Shown here: positions 44,525 through 55,725 of the stretch, piece by piece
How positions within the stretch are numbered: position 1 is the first letter of the stretch
Layout: each line of letters starts with the position of its first letter
Made by a program: the position numbers and the translations under genes
Notes under the pieces: generated by a model
What the model was told of the DNA's origin: nothing
Seen by the model: only the letters and a program-made list of their open reading frames with translations
Databases searched by the model: none
Source: Coix lacryma-jobi var. lacryma-jobi
Taxonomy: Eukaryota > Streptophyta > Magnoliopsida > Poales > Poaceae
NCBI GenBank assembly: GCA_009763385.1
Contig: CM019831.1
Location: forward strand, 16,828,080-16,892,079
DNA length: 64,000 bases
Reading direction: 5' to 3'

Positions 44525-45659
44525 GAAAATCTGACATATAAATATATAATGATATCATAATTATCTAATGATATTAAGAAATAATAATTACATCATACAG
44601 GAGGAAGATGCAACACTCGATCTAATTTAAAACACTCAAAAACAACCATTGCAACATGCGCTTGGTCCATATGTACTGTGCATGTAGTTGTCTGGGCTCT
44701 TTTAAAAAAATAGCAAAGCATTGAGTAGAGTGGAGTAGACGGCAAGCATATTCACAAATTCATTAATCTACATTTATACACTATACTGAAGTGCTACTTT
44801 AGAAACCGAAATATACTCTACATTAGTTAAGTTATCATTGCCACACAAATGTACTGAAGCATATACTGAAGTACTCTATAGAAGCATATACCAAAGCCAC
44901 ATATAATGTACAGGTTTTTTAGTAGGAACAGAAATCAATTATAAACACCATGGTAAGAGAGGTTTTATGTCGATGTCATGTACGGCTATAGTTGTTTTCG
45001 TATCTATGCTATGCTATAGAAATTCAAAGGGAAAAAATTGGTACTTAGAAGTGGAATAAAAATGATTATGTCTTCGTTACTATTTTGTCAAATAAATAAA
45101 CATTCTTAAAGTAGCACAATTTATCGTATTATTAGGAAACTGGAAGAGAAAAAGTATGTAATTTAATTACATTGGTTGGATGCATTATTCCACCAAATAG
45201 TTTTGAGGGCATGGAATACAAACCTACTCGGAGGCTACTACAACTCTATTGTTTATAAATATTATAATTTATTTTGGGTCATCACCAAATCACCAATAAC
45301 CACGTACAAAACGCAGACTGGACACGAAAACGCCAAGGACAGCCACGTCCCACGCACGGACACACCCAAGCAGAGACACACGCGTCGAGAGGACACTGAC
45401 TAGGGAAGGGAGATGGCCTTTACGGGCCGGAATCCTCCCGCAGGTAGAAGTTTTTATTATGCAATAATTATCTAATGCAATATAATTAAATCATAAATAT
45501 ATTGCATTAGAAATAATAATTATCTAATGCAATCTATTCATAAATAAATAAATAATAATTACAACATACAAATTTATAAAAGAAATAATAATTACATCAC
45601 ACATATATATTTATAAAGAAATAATTATTACATCATATATTTTTTATAAAAAAACAAAA
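44525..45659. other. AT-rich upstream region in CACTA-C
   Basis: The outer parts (44530-44600 and 45440-45659) share ataattacatcatac-type repeats. The middle (44600-45440) has no match in CACTA-B and may be a further insertion, but no inverted ends or target duplication were found. Confidence 0.4.
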
Positions 45660-45946
45660 TAAAAAAAAGGCCGCCAAGCAAATTGGGTCGGCCCACTAAC
45701 TCGCAGGCCGGCCCAACTGCTCGGCCTACCTCCGCCACCCCGCCACCTCCGCCGCCCCGCGCCCGCCCCCCACCTCCGCCACCGGCACCTCCACTACCCG
45801 CCACCGGCCACCGGCCACCGGCCACCGCCACCGTCCACCTGCCTCCTCCGCCCTCGCCACGGGCCGCCGCCACCACCGCCATCGGCCGCCGCCGCGGCTC
45901 CGCCACCGGCACTGCCCGCGCGCAGTCAATCGCCACCAACCAATTG
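45660..45946 (-). promoter_or_regulatory. GC-rich 5' region of the second CACTA-C gene, interrupted by a solo LTR
   Basis: The GC-rich stretch includes a run of caccggccaccggccaccgg microsatellite near 45800. It continues at 48655-48830 beyond the solo LTR. The joined stretch corresponds to 34100-34560 of CACTA-B, between the second gene and its TATA box. Confidence 0.5.
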
Positions 45947-48649
45947 TGTCACACCCCGTTTTAAGAACAAAACCAGGTATACACCATATGTGAGCCCAGG
46001 AAGTCAAATCTCACATATGGCCACAAATAAAGAGTAATATCGAAAGACAATGCTCTTAAATAACGTATATAAAACAAAAGAACATAACCTTAAAGAGCAG
46101 ACAGCGGAAAGACACTCCGATCTTGAGATGGAGGCACCAACTTCACAGGGACAACTGACTGGTTGATCACAAGCCTAAGCTTCTCCAAAGCTTAACTCTC
46201 TGAGGTGTGGGGAAAAGCAAGAGTGAGTCCATGTTGAACTCCACAAGTATAGCAACAAGTGATATAGATCCCAAGTCCCATGATCAATGTAACATAAATA
46301 ATGAATAACATAAAACGGTAAATACTGAACATGTTAACCAACAAAAGTCATAAACGTAAAAGTCTTCAAGGCCGCTCGTGTCCTTGAGCCAGGCTGATAT
46401 ATCAGTTTAATAAACTTTGCGCAAAGGTGTACACTTTCACTGCGAGACGTGAATTGCCCTTTCGCCCGAGGGAGCCAGCCTCTTAACCCACTTCCAAGGA
46501 AGGTCGGCAGGGTTCACGATGAAGCCTTTCAAAGGTTCGTCTAACAAGTTAGGGCCGCTAGGTCTTAAGGCAAGGGGAAGAAGGGTCTCTCAACCTTGCG
46601 GCACGCAGGCAAAGTGAAAGTAGCCGCCCTAAATCCAGCTCGTCAAGCGCCTTATGCGCCCTTTCGGGTAACCTCTAACACAGCTATAAAAGGTCCTCAT
46701 ACTGAGCTAAAGTCAGAGCCATATAACCCCCAACAGTTGCACTGTAAATCCCGAAGGTTCTTGTACAGATAATTTCTTAAGTTGCTAATAAGTCATTTTT
46801 ATCATTCGATGCATACATTAATTAAGTAACATGATCATGATTGCGAAAAGAACACTCGATTGCTATACTTGCCTTAAACTCAAAATCCTTCTTCTGCTGA
46901 CTTATATACTTCCAAAGGTTGACTCTTGATCTTGAACTCTTGATCACGAACTTCTTCTTGATCACCAACGTACAACTCACCGACTGGACATACGATCACA
47001 GAACACCACACAAGCATCCAATAGCAGTCATGCAAAGCAAACATAGCCTATAATTAGAACAATACACCAATAAATAAATAAATAAATAAATAAAAAGTTT
47101 TGAAAACTGATCTACGATTTGCTACGAACACACAGACGCAAAAATCACGCTAATCGGAGCTATAACGAGAAAGATATGAACTAAACAAGATTAAACACAC
47201 TAATTACTAGATTAGATTTAACTCAAATTTTAATTACAGAAAACAGTAATGAAAGTTATATGGTTTGAAAGAACTTTTCGAAACGAATCTAACGCAACTT
47301 GAACGGTTCAAATCGAAGTTAAAACGAAGAAGTTATAGGGGTTTTAAGTCAGTGGCAGTTTTGTAAATAAATCAACTCGAATTTGCAGATTTAGAATAAA
47401 TAAAACGAAATTCGAAAACTGGCTGGACTGCGCCTCATTTGGGTGAAAACGCAGGGGCTAGATTGAAAGTTTTCGCAGACTCAGAGCACAGTGCCCAAAA
47501 GGACCGCGGGTTGATGCATAAAAAGGTGTAAGGTTCTTTTTGTAAAACAGGCAACGAAGGGGTATCGAGCTCTGGTGTGCGTCGGATCTGAGATGGACGC
47601 TCGGGATTAGATCAGGGAGAGCTGGCGGCGCTTTTCGCCGGAGCAGAAAGAGGGCGCGGCGGCGCTTTTCGCCGGAAGGCGGCGGCGCGGCTCGGGATTC
47701 CGCTACAGAGCGGTAGAGACCTCGGGAAAAGATCCAATCGAAAGAGAAGCTCAAGGCGAACTCACCAGAGGGTTTTATGGCGCCGGAGAAGACTCGGGGA
47801 CGGCGGATTGCTCGACTTGGCGGGTGGCGGGCTCTGCAGAGCGACGGCGAGCGATTAGAGCACCAAGACGAGGGGGGAAAAAGAGGGAAAACTTCTCGGT
47901 TAGCTTCGAAAGATCAAGGGGAAACTCGAGGTGCCACTTACAAGCTCGGAAACTCGATGAATCGCCGGATTGATGGTGGCGGATCTTCGGCGGCCGCGGA
48001 GATCTCGGTGTGGGCAAGATAGAGCACGAGAGCAAGAGATATTTGCGGGAGGAGAGGCGGCGGTCTCCGGGGAGTCTATTTAAGGGGTCGGCTCGGCCGA
48101 TTAGGCAAGCGAAGACACGTTGCGAGGATGGACTCGATCTCGGCCATGGAGTCCGAGCCGGATACGAGAGGGAGAAGGCGAGCGCGGCACGCTGAGAGAC
48201 TGACCGGTGGAGCCCGGTTGTCAGCGAGAGAGAGGGAGCGACGCGCGCGTGCGGGCGGCGAGCGGACGGCTAGGCCGGCGGAGCGGCGCTGCGCGCAGGC
48301 GTTGGGCCGGGCGGCGGGAAAGCTGAGAGGGAGGGAAGCGGGCCAGCTGGGCCGGCTCGGGCCAGAAATGAAGAAGGGAGGGGTGAGGAGAAAGAAAGGC
48401 TTTTCTTTTATTAAACCAGGTTTCCAAAACTATTTTCAAACAAGTTTGAATTCGTTTTGAGTTTTGGTCAAAACCATACATCTCAAAAAATGCTCAAATC
48501 AACATGAATGCACAAACATGTTTCTAAACCCTAGGATAAATTTTAATTTAGAGAGAAAATTTTTATTTCCCTATATTTTATTAGCACAAAAATTCATGAA
48601 TAAATCATATTAATTATAATTTCAGAAATGCAAATTTCAGGGTGTGACA
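45947..48649 (-). repeat. gypsy-type solo LTR (2703 bp)
   Basis: Ends TGTCACACCCCG and GGGTGTGACA, with a perfect 5-bp duplication AATTG (45942-45946 and 48650-48654). No pol sequence or second LTR. In reverse complement it shares blocks with the 3' LTR at 1812-4801, such as gtgaaagtgtaca and ctgatatatcag, so it belongs to a related family in the opposite orientation. The GC-rich part (47600-48400) has a TATA-like ttaaata on the minus strand near 48078. Reading frames inside it are composition-driven. Confidence 0.9.
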
Positions 48650-48827
48650 AATTGCGTAGAGGGAGAGAGAGAGAGGAGGAGAGAGGAGGCGAAGAGACCT
48701 CACCGACGCAAAGACGATGGCGAGCGCAGCGCGGAGGGGACGACGTGGAAAATTTCAACAGCCTGCCGGCGTCGGTTCGAATGCACTGGCGCCAGGACTT
48801 AGAAAAATTTCGGGCCAAACGAGCGGG

Positions 48828-48835
48828 ATATATAT
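48828..48835 (-). promoter_or_regulatory. TATA-like box of the second CACTA-C gene
   Basis: ATATATAT next to cccgctcg on the minus strand, directly inside the internal repeat cluster, matching the position of the box at 34554-34561 in CACTA-B. Confidence 0.5.
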
Positions 48836-48840
48836 GGGAG

Positions 48841-49015
48841 ACCCTTTTCTACAGGCGGTTGCTATTGACCACCGCCTGTAGAAATGATTTCTACAGGCGT
48901 TTGGTATTGACCACCGCCTGTAGAAATACATTTCTACAGGCGGATGGCATTGACCACCGCCTATAGAAATTATTTCTACAGGCGGGTGGCGTTGACCGCC
49001 GCCTGTAGTAATGTT
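48841..49015. repeat. internal cluster of palindromic subterminal-type repeats in CACTA-C
   Basis: Four successive units of tttctacaggcgg, a short spacer (ttgctattgacc type) and accgcctgtagaaat. Each unit can fold on itself with about 13-bp arms. The motif is that of the CACTA-C ends, but the cluster is 8.6 kb from the nearest end. Confidence 0.85.
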
Positions 49016-49195
49016 TTTTCAAATTTATTTCTATTTTTTTAAATGAATTTGCAGAAATTGTTTAAAAGCTTCAAAAATTTATATCTTGAGAAATATTTGT
49101 CCAAAATTAGTGAAAAAAAATTTGTGGTGTTTCTCTTGAGAATATCATCATGTTAAAAATATGAAATGCCATGTTTGAGAAACTTTTATATGTAG

Positions 49196-51545
49196 CTTTT
49201 TTTTAAGTTCTAGGAATTTTAAAGCCCGGCAGCTCACAAATGAAATTTGGCACACTAAATGACCTCTAGTGAGGAAGTGTTGAGTACCAAAGTTGTTGGT
49301 AATAACATCATGCACATCTTTTGTATAAGCCATCCCTTCATTTGGCACTTTTTTATGATGAAACATTTGAATTTCAAATTTTGAGAGAGTTTTGTGCGGC
49401 TAAGGGATTTAAAAGTGGCTCTAATGGGAAAGTTTTGAATACCAAAGTTGAAGGGGACAACATGATCTACAACTTTTGTTTTGGTCATTCCTTTATTTGA
49501 TACTGGTGTAGCATACATTCTCCATATCTACTCCAATCCTTCATAAAACTCACTTAAACTCTATTAGAGATGTGTCCACTTGTGAAGCATCTATGATGCC
49601 ACTTTGTTGAAATCATTTCATTCTTTTTATTGGAGTTTAGTTGGCCAAGACATGTCATCACACCAAATTTGAAGAATTTTTGAAAAAATAGTGAATTTTT
49701 TAAGTTCTAGGAATTTTAAAGCCCGACAGCTCGCAAGTGAAATTTGGGACACTAAATGACCTCTAGTGAGGAAGTGTTGAGTACCAAAGTTGTAGGTAAC
49801 AACATCATGCACATCTTTTGTATAGAACAGCCCTTCATTTGGTACTTTTTTTTAGATCAAAGATTTAAAATTCAAATTTTGAGAGAGTTTTGTGCGGCTA
49901 AGGGATTTAAAAGTGGCTCTAATGGGAAAGTTTTGAATACCAAAGTTGAAGTTGAAGGGGACAAATGTGGAGATATTACCTCCATATACCCCCATGGACC
50001 TACTTAGGCCCTTCGTCAAGGACAGCCCAGCACGCGAGGCCCTGCAGCACGCGGCTGGTCTGATGTGCTCGCCAGGGACTCTCATAAAACCTTGCACGCC
50101 AAGGAAGATCCTAAAGTTAGATTCGAATTCCTTGCCTTAAGGAACCGATTGTAATCTACTAGGATACGGAAACTGTAACCCTGCTCCCCGACTATATAAG
50201 GCGAGCAGGGACTCCCTCTCATCAATCCAATCTGACCAGATAATACAGCCACCAAAACACAGGACGTAGGGTATTACGGTGACTTGCCGGCCTGAACCTG
50301 TTTAAATCGCCGTGTCTCATCCCTGTGTTCACGCTTGAGCAGCCGTCACGCACGCCCCCTCAATCTAATCTACTACCTTGGGCATACCCCTCGGTAGACT
50401 GCCGACCATCTTTCGTCGATAACAATATGATCAATAACTTTTGTTTTGGTCATTTCTTCATTTGACACTGTTGTAGCACACATTCTCCACATCTACTCCA
50501 ATCTTTCATAAAACTCACTTAAACTCTATCAGAGATGTGCCCACTTGTGAAGCATCTATGATGCCACTTTGATGAAATCATTTCATTCTTTTTCCTGGAG
50601 TTTAGTTGGCCAAGACATGTCATCACACCAAATTTGAAGAATTTTTGAAAAACTAGTGAATTACTGAATTTTTTTAAGTTTTAAGAATTTTAAAGTCCGG
50701 CAGCTCACAAGTGAAATTTGGGACACTAAATGACCTCTAGTGAGGAAGTGTTGAGTACCAAAGTTGTAGGTAACAACATCATGCACATCTTTTGTATAGG
50801 CCATCCCTTCATTTGGCACCTTTTTTTATGATCAAAGATTTGAAATTCAAATTTTGAGAGAGTTTTGTGCGGCTAAGGGATTTAAAAGTGGCTCTAATGG
50901 GAAAGTTTTGAATACCAAAGTTGAAGGGGACAACATGATATACAACTTTTTTTTGGTCATTCCTTTATTTGACATTGTTGTAGCACACATTCTCTACATC
51001 TACTCTAATCTTTCATAAAACTCACTTAAACCCTATTAGAGATGTGCCCACTTGTGAAGCATCTATGATGCCACTTTGTTGAAATTATTTCATTCTTTTT
51101 CCTAGAGTGTAGTTGGCCAATACATGTCATCACACCAAATTTGAAGAATTTTTGAAAAACTAGTGAATTACTGAATTTTTTTTAAGTTCTAGGAATTTTA
51201 AAGCCTAGCAGCTCGCAAATGAAATTTAGGACATTAAATGACCTCTAGTGAGGAAGTGTTGAGTGCCAAAGTTGTAGGTAACAACATCATGCACATCTTT
51301 TGTATAGGCCATCCCTTCATTTGGCACATTTTTTATGATCAAAGATTTGAAATTCAAATTTTGAGAGAGTTTTGTGCGGCTAAGGGATTTAAAAGTGGCT
51401 CTAATGGGAATGTTTTGAATACCAAAGTTGAAGGGGAAAACATGATCTACAACTTTTGTTTTGGTCATTCCTTCATTTGACATTGTTGTAGTACACATTC
51501 TCCACATCTACTTGAATCTTTCATAAAACTCACTTAAACATCATG
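49196..51545. repeat. tandem array of four units of about 500 bp in CACTA-C
   Basis: The marker gacctctagtgaggaagtg recurs at 49261, 49758, 50732 and 51240. After removing the inserted LTR in unit 2 the periods are about 497, 518 and 508 bp. Each unit also contains cacatcttttgtata, gagagagttttgtgcggcta and tccacttgtgaagcatctatg. The array lies between the TNP2 stop and the internal promoter cluster, where CACTA-B has 130-bp repeats instead. Coding frames inside the units repeat with the units and lack motifs. Confidence 0.88.
49966..50421 (+). repeat. small solo LTR inside the tandem array
   Basis: Interrupts unit 2 of the array. Starts TGTGGAGATATTACCTCC and ends tttcgtcgata; related LTRs usually end in CA, so the last C seems changed. 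ACAAA before and ACAAT after it are a likely imperfect 5-bp duplication. A TATA box ctatataagg lies at 50192-50200 with a GC-rich upstream part. No internal retroelement sequence is present. Confidence 0.65.
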
Positions 51546-53503
51546 CACATCTTTTGTATACGATAACACATTGTAACATAAATGGATTACATTTCAAATG
51601 ACAAATATAATCTAGGTAGCTACCGTTCTTCCTTCTCCATCGTGGTGCACCCAGGGCAACGAATTCTGTGGGATGCTTCGCTCAACATTCCTTATCTTTA
51701 CTGGATGGTCGTCTACAAAGAGAGACATGTCGGTGAACTCGTTAAATTCATCCAGGTCAGATACACCATCAACTCCTATAGCTTGTTGCTTTCCAAGAAA
51801 AACTACATGCTTCGGCTTGTCAGTACTTTTCTTCTCATTAGGAGAAATTATCTGTTCAGCATAGAAGACCTGTGCAGCACGGTTAGCCATTATCCACAGA
51901 TAATCTTTGTAGCCTACCTTACTTAGATCAAGAACTCTAACCCCATAGTTGTCCACTGTGACATGTTTGTCTTGAACCCATTGACATCGAAACATAGGGA
52001 TCTGAAATATACCATAGTCTAGTTCCCATATGTCCTCAACGAAGCCAAAGTATGTAGTTTCCTCACCAGTTTCATAGTGTAGGGCGTCATATCGAACTCC
52101 ACTGTTTTGTAACATGCTCTTTTTGTCCTTGGACTTGGTACAGTATGTGAAGCCACTAATGTCATAGGTTTGCCATGTCGTGACCTGGCGTGATGGTCTA
52201 GAAGCCAACACCTTGATGGTGCGTTCCTCAATTGTTTTCCCATCTGGAATGTCATGTTCCCTTAGCCATGAGGTGAACCGATTCTTGTGTTCCTTCATTA
52301 ACCATTCATCCGTGTGCCCATGATTATGTTTGCGAAGCTCATCAATGTGTTCCTCGATCAAAGGCTCCATTATCGAGAGCTAATGTAGGATGTTGTGATG
52401 TGCCTTGAGGACTGTATTGTAATCTTGCAGGATGAATGATTTCTTTCCCATCCTCCCTCTTCCATTTAGCCTACCCTCATGTTGTGATGGAGGCAAACCT
52501 ATTGCAACCTGGTCTTTTAGGACCCTGTTGCAGAATGGACCTCCGGACTCAATTGCCTCTTCGGTTAAGTACCCCTCTACCATGGACGCCTCAGGACGAG
52601 CATGAGTTGATACATAGCCATTTAGTATTGACATGAAACGCTCATACGTCCACATCTCATGCAAGTACATGGGACTCAGTGCCTCTATTTGTGGAAGCAA
52701 GTGCACCACAAGGTGAACCATAATATTGAAGAATGCTGGGGGAAAACACATCTCAAACTGTGACACTGTCTCCACTGTGAATTTCTTAAGAGACGCCAAC
52801 TCATCACGGTCAATCACCTTCTATGAGATCCTATTGAAGAAGTAGCACAACCGTGTGACTGCAACCTTTATCCACACTGGATTTATAGCTCTGATGGCAA
52901 TAGGGAGGAAAGTAGTCAGCATGACATGACAATCATTTGAGTTGTAGTTAGTGAGTGTAAGGTCTTTCATTGACACAATACTCCGTATGCTAGAGCAGAA
53001 TCCAGATGAGACTTTCAAATTCTTCAACCACACACACATCACATGTTTCTCATCATTATTGAGGTTGTAGCTTGCTACCGGGAGGTGGTACTTCCCATTT
53101 TCTTGAAGAACAGGGTGAAGATCTTTTTTTATGTCTAACTATACCATGTCAATGCGTGAATTTAGTCCTTCTTTTGTCTTGCCCTTCATGTCTAGCAAGG
53201 TTCCAATTAGGCTTTCAAACACGTTCTTCTGAACGTGCATACCATCGATCGCGTGGCGGACATCTAACTCTGGCCAGTATGACAAATACTCGAAGAAAAT
53301 AGACTTCTTCTTGAATGTAGCCCCTGGAGTTGGTTTGACATCCTTTCTTGGTTTTCCGTCTTTTGTCTTCTTCCCGAAAACAAATTTGAGTTTGCTGACT
53401 ATGTTGAAAACTCTTTTGCCTTTACTGTTACCTAATGGAGCAGTAGACTGTAGTTCAACGTTATTGTCGAAGTACTTATCCATCTTTTTCTGGCGGTACT
53501 TGT

Positions 53504-54821
53504 TGTTGGCATTTACTAACGTCGCTAACCAAGAGTAGAGATAAACCCTATCCCTGGCAACGGCGCCAGAAATGCTTGTTGGTGTTTCTTAACGCACACA
53601 GAAGATTCCGCAAGCGCACAGATACACCGTTGTAGCACTTCACCCGGAAGTATTTAGGGTATCGTAATTTCCCAAAGGAACGGTTGAACTAGACTCTTTA
53701 ATTAGTTTGCCTGGGATCACAAGGAGGATGATAAGTGAGGTAGTGAGGTTTTTCTATGGTTAAGTAGATTAAATAAAGATAACTTCGTTTTACCGCAGCT
53801 TGCTTCCGTCATCGGAGTATACCTGGTCTGCCAAGCAATGCCGGTCAAAGCTCTACCTCAAGTCAAACAGGGGGGAATGCTAAGAACGGACAAGGCTATC
53901 ACTAGCTGCCGCTATCCACCTCATCGGAGAAAGAGAGGCAAATCGAAGATAACATCCAACCTAAACACCACGTCTACGCTGTTCGCTAATACTCTAGTAT
54001 GCGTGCGAAGGGTTACCTGTGTTTGGCAGAGCTCTTCTACTAGAGCATTCGCCACTAGGACGAACGTCGATCACACAAGCTATAGTAGCACAAAGATAAA
54101 TTCTTTAATTTAAATAACCAAAGAGATAACTTAAGAACCTTATGCTGAAGGATTCTTACAGATATACGAGTAGAGAAGTTGCCAACTCCGGCTTCTCTTC
54201 TAAGTGTAGAAGCTACACTTGAGGAGTAGCCCAAGCTCTAGCTTCTTCTCTTGCTCTTCTCTCTCTCACTCCTCTCCTTTATTCTAATGAAAAGAACTAA
54301 AAATAAACCTACAACTACTTGTGTGTAATTTGCTCCTTGGAGTGATGCTCTTGGAGGGGGGTGTGCCTTCCCTTTTATAAGTGGAGCAAAGGCGGTATTG
54401 GAGTCCTGAAGATGCGCTCGAGCATACGTTGCACCGCCTCCACGCGCTTGCATGCAACCGCCAGACGAAGGCGGTTCTGATCGGGGCCAGGGCTGGGCCG
54501 GCCGGTCCCTAGGTGAGCCCGTCTGGCCACCGCCTTTGCAAGTTGGCCCTCGGGGGCCCCCTGATGACTGCTGGGCCAGGGGGAGTTGCATTGCAGCCCG
54601 TTTTCCTATTGTCTTGTTTATTTGGTTGTGCAATTGTGCATCGGGAAGCTCCTTTTGGGTATGTCTTCATGTATTTGTGTATGTGTCCCGTAAAAATATA
54701 ATTCTCCAAATACATGTGGAATTATGTCAGAAGTAAATGCATATGCAATGTTGGTTTTGCCAAATTCCCCTATTTTTTATAGTAATTGACGGTCGGATTT
54801 CTGAGTTAATGACCGTCAACA
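53504..54821 (-). mobile_element. collapsed LTR retrotransposon: one LTR, primer site and a 3' LTR stub
   Basis: Flanked by a perfect 5-bp duplication CTTGT (53499-53503 and 54822-54826). On the minus strand it starts TGTTGACGGTC. A 1245-bp LTR (54821-53577) ends ACACCAACA and is followed by a primer-binding site TGGCGCCGTTGCCAGGGA (53551-53568), which is of the tRNA-Asp type. About 45 bases later the element ends CGTTAGTAAATGCCAACA, which resembles the LTR's own 3' end (CGTTAAGAAACACCAACA). So everything from just after the primer site to the last 20 or so bases of the 3' LTR has been deleted. The LTR TATA box is TATAAAAG at 54373-54380. Confidence 0.85.
53551..53568 (-). promoter_or_regulatory. 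primer-binding site (tRNA-Asp type) of the collapsed LTR element
   Basis: TGGCGCCGTTGCCAGGGA on the minus strand, 8 bases after the LTR end. It pairs with the 3' end of a tRNA-Asp with one change from the usual TGGCGCCGTTGCCGGGGA. Confidence 0.75.
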
Positions 54822-55444
54822 CTTGTGTCCTTTCGATAAGAAGCGTCTGTGTCTCATGTACACTATCTTCTTAGATGCAGTAAGGGACATGTAAGCGATT
54901 CCATCTATGCATACCACGCAACCAACCTTTCCCTTGAACTGCCCTGATAAAGTAAAAAGAGCAGGGTAATCGTTGATCGTAACAAAGATAATTGCTCTCA
55001 GCGTGAATGATTCTTTGCGGTACTCATCCAATATTTTAACATCTGTTTTCCACAATATTTTCATGTCCTCCATTAAGGGCTCCAAGAAAACTTCCATGTC
55101 AACTCCAGGTTGTGTAGGTCCAGAGATAAGGATGGTTTGCAAAAGGTATTTTCGCTTCTGCATCAACCATGGAGGAAGGTTGTAGATGGTGAGGATCACC
55201 GGCCATGTGCTGTGCTTGCTGCTCCTCTCAGCAAATGGATTCATTCTGTCAGTACTTAGTGCGAACCTAACATTTCTTGGTTCCTTTGCAAAGTCCTTGT
55301 GGTTTTCATTGAAATCTTTCCACTGCTGGCCATCGGCTGGGTGCCGAAGCTTCCCATCGTCTTTGTGCTCATCAGAAGCATGCCAGCTCATAAGTTTGGC
55401 ATCCTCTGGGTTAGCGAACAAACACCTCAATCGGTCGACCACAT

Positions 55445-55725
55445 GAAGGTACCACATCACCAGAGTAGGAATCTTTTTCTGCACATAATAGTCTACTACT
55501 TCTTTTTCTTTGTTGCTGGGTTTTGAACTCTGTTGGGTCTTCTTTTGCTTCTTTCCTTTACAAATGGATCGACCATAGGCAGGTACCACATCACCAAAGC
55601 AGGAATCTTTTTCTGCGCATAATAGTCTACTTCTTGTTTTTCTTTGCCGGTGGGTTTTCAACTACTCTTCGGGGTCTTCTGTTGGGTCCTCTTTCGCTTC
55701 TTTCCTTTACACAAGGAGGCAGCAT
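55445..55725 (-). repeat. diverged tandem duplication of about 140 bp within TNP2 of CACTA-C
   Basis: The segment from gaaggtaccacatcacc (55445) to cctttacaaatgga (55567) is repeated as caggtaccacatcacc (55580) to cctttacacaagga (55717). The two copies differ at many bases. The first is practically identical to CACTA-B (37794-37916), the second is not. Confidence 0.8.

Noticed and set aside
47458..48481. Reading frames of 80-110 codons in the solo LTR
   Set aside because: They lie in a GC-rich LTR segment, lack motifs, and overlap on both strands.
49148..51507. Repeated small frames in the 500-bp tandem units suggesting a repeated gene
   Set aside because: The frames recur because the DNA repeats; their lengths and ends differ between units and no motif is present.
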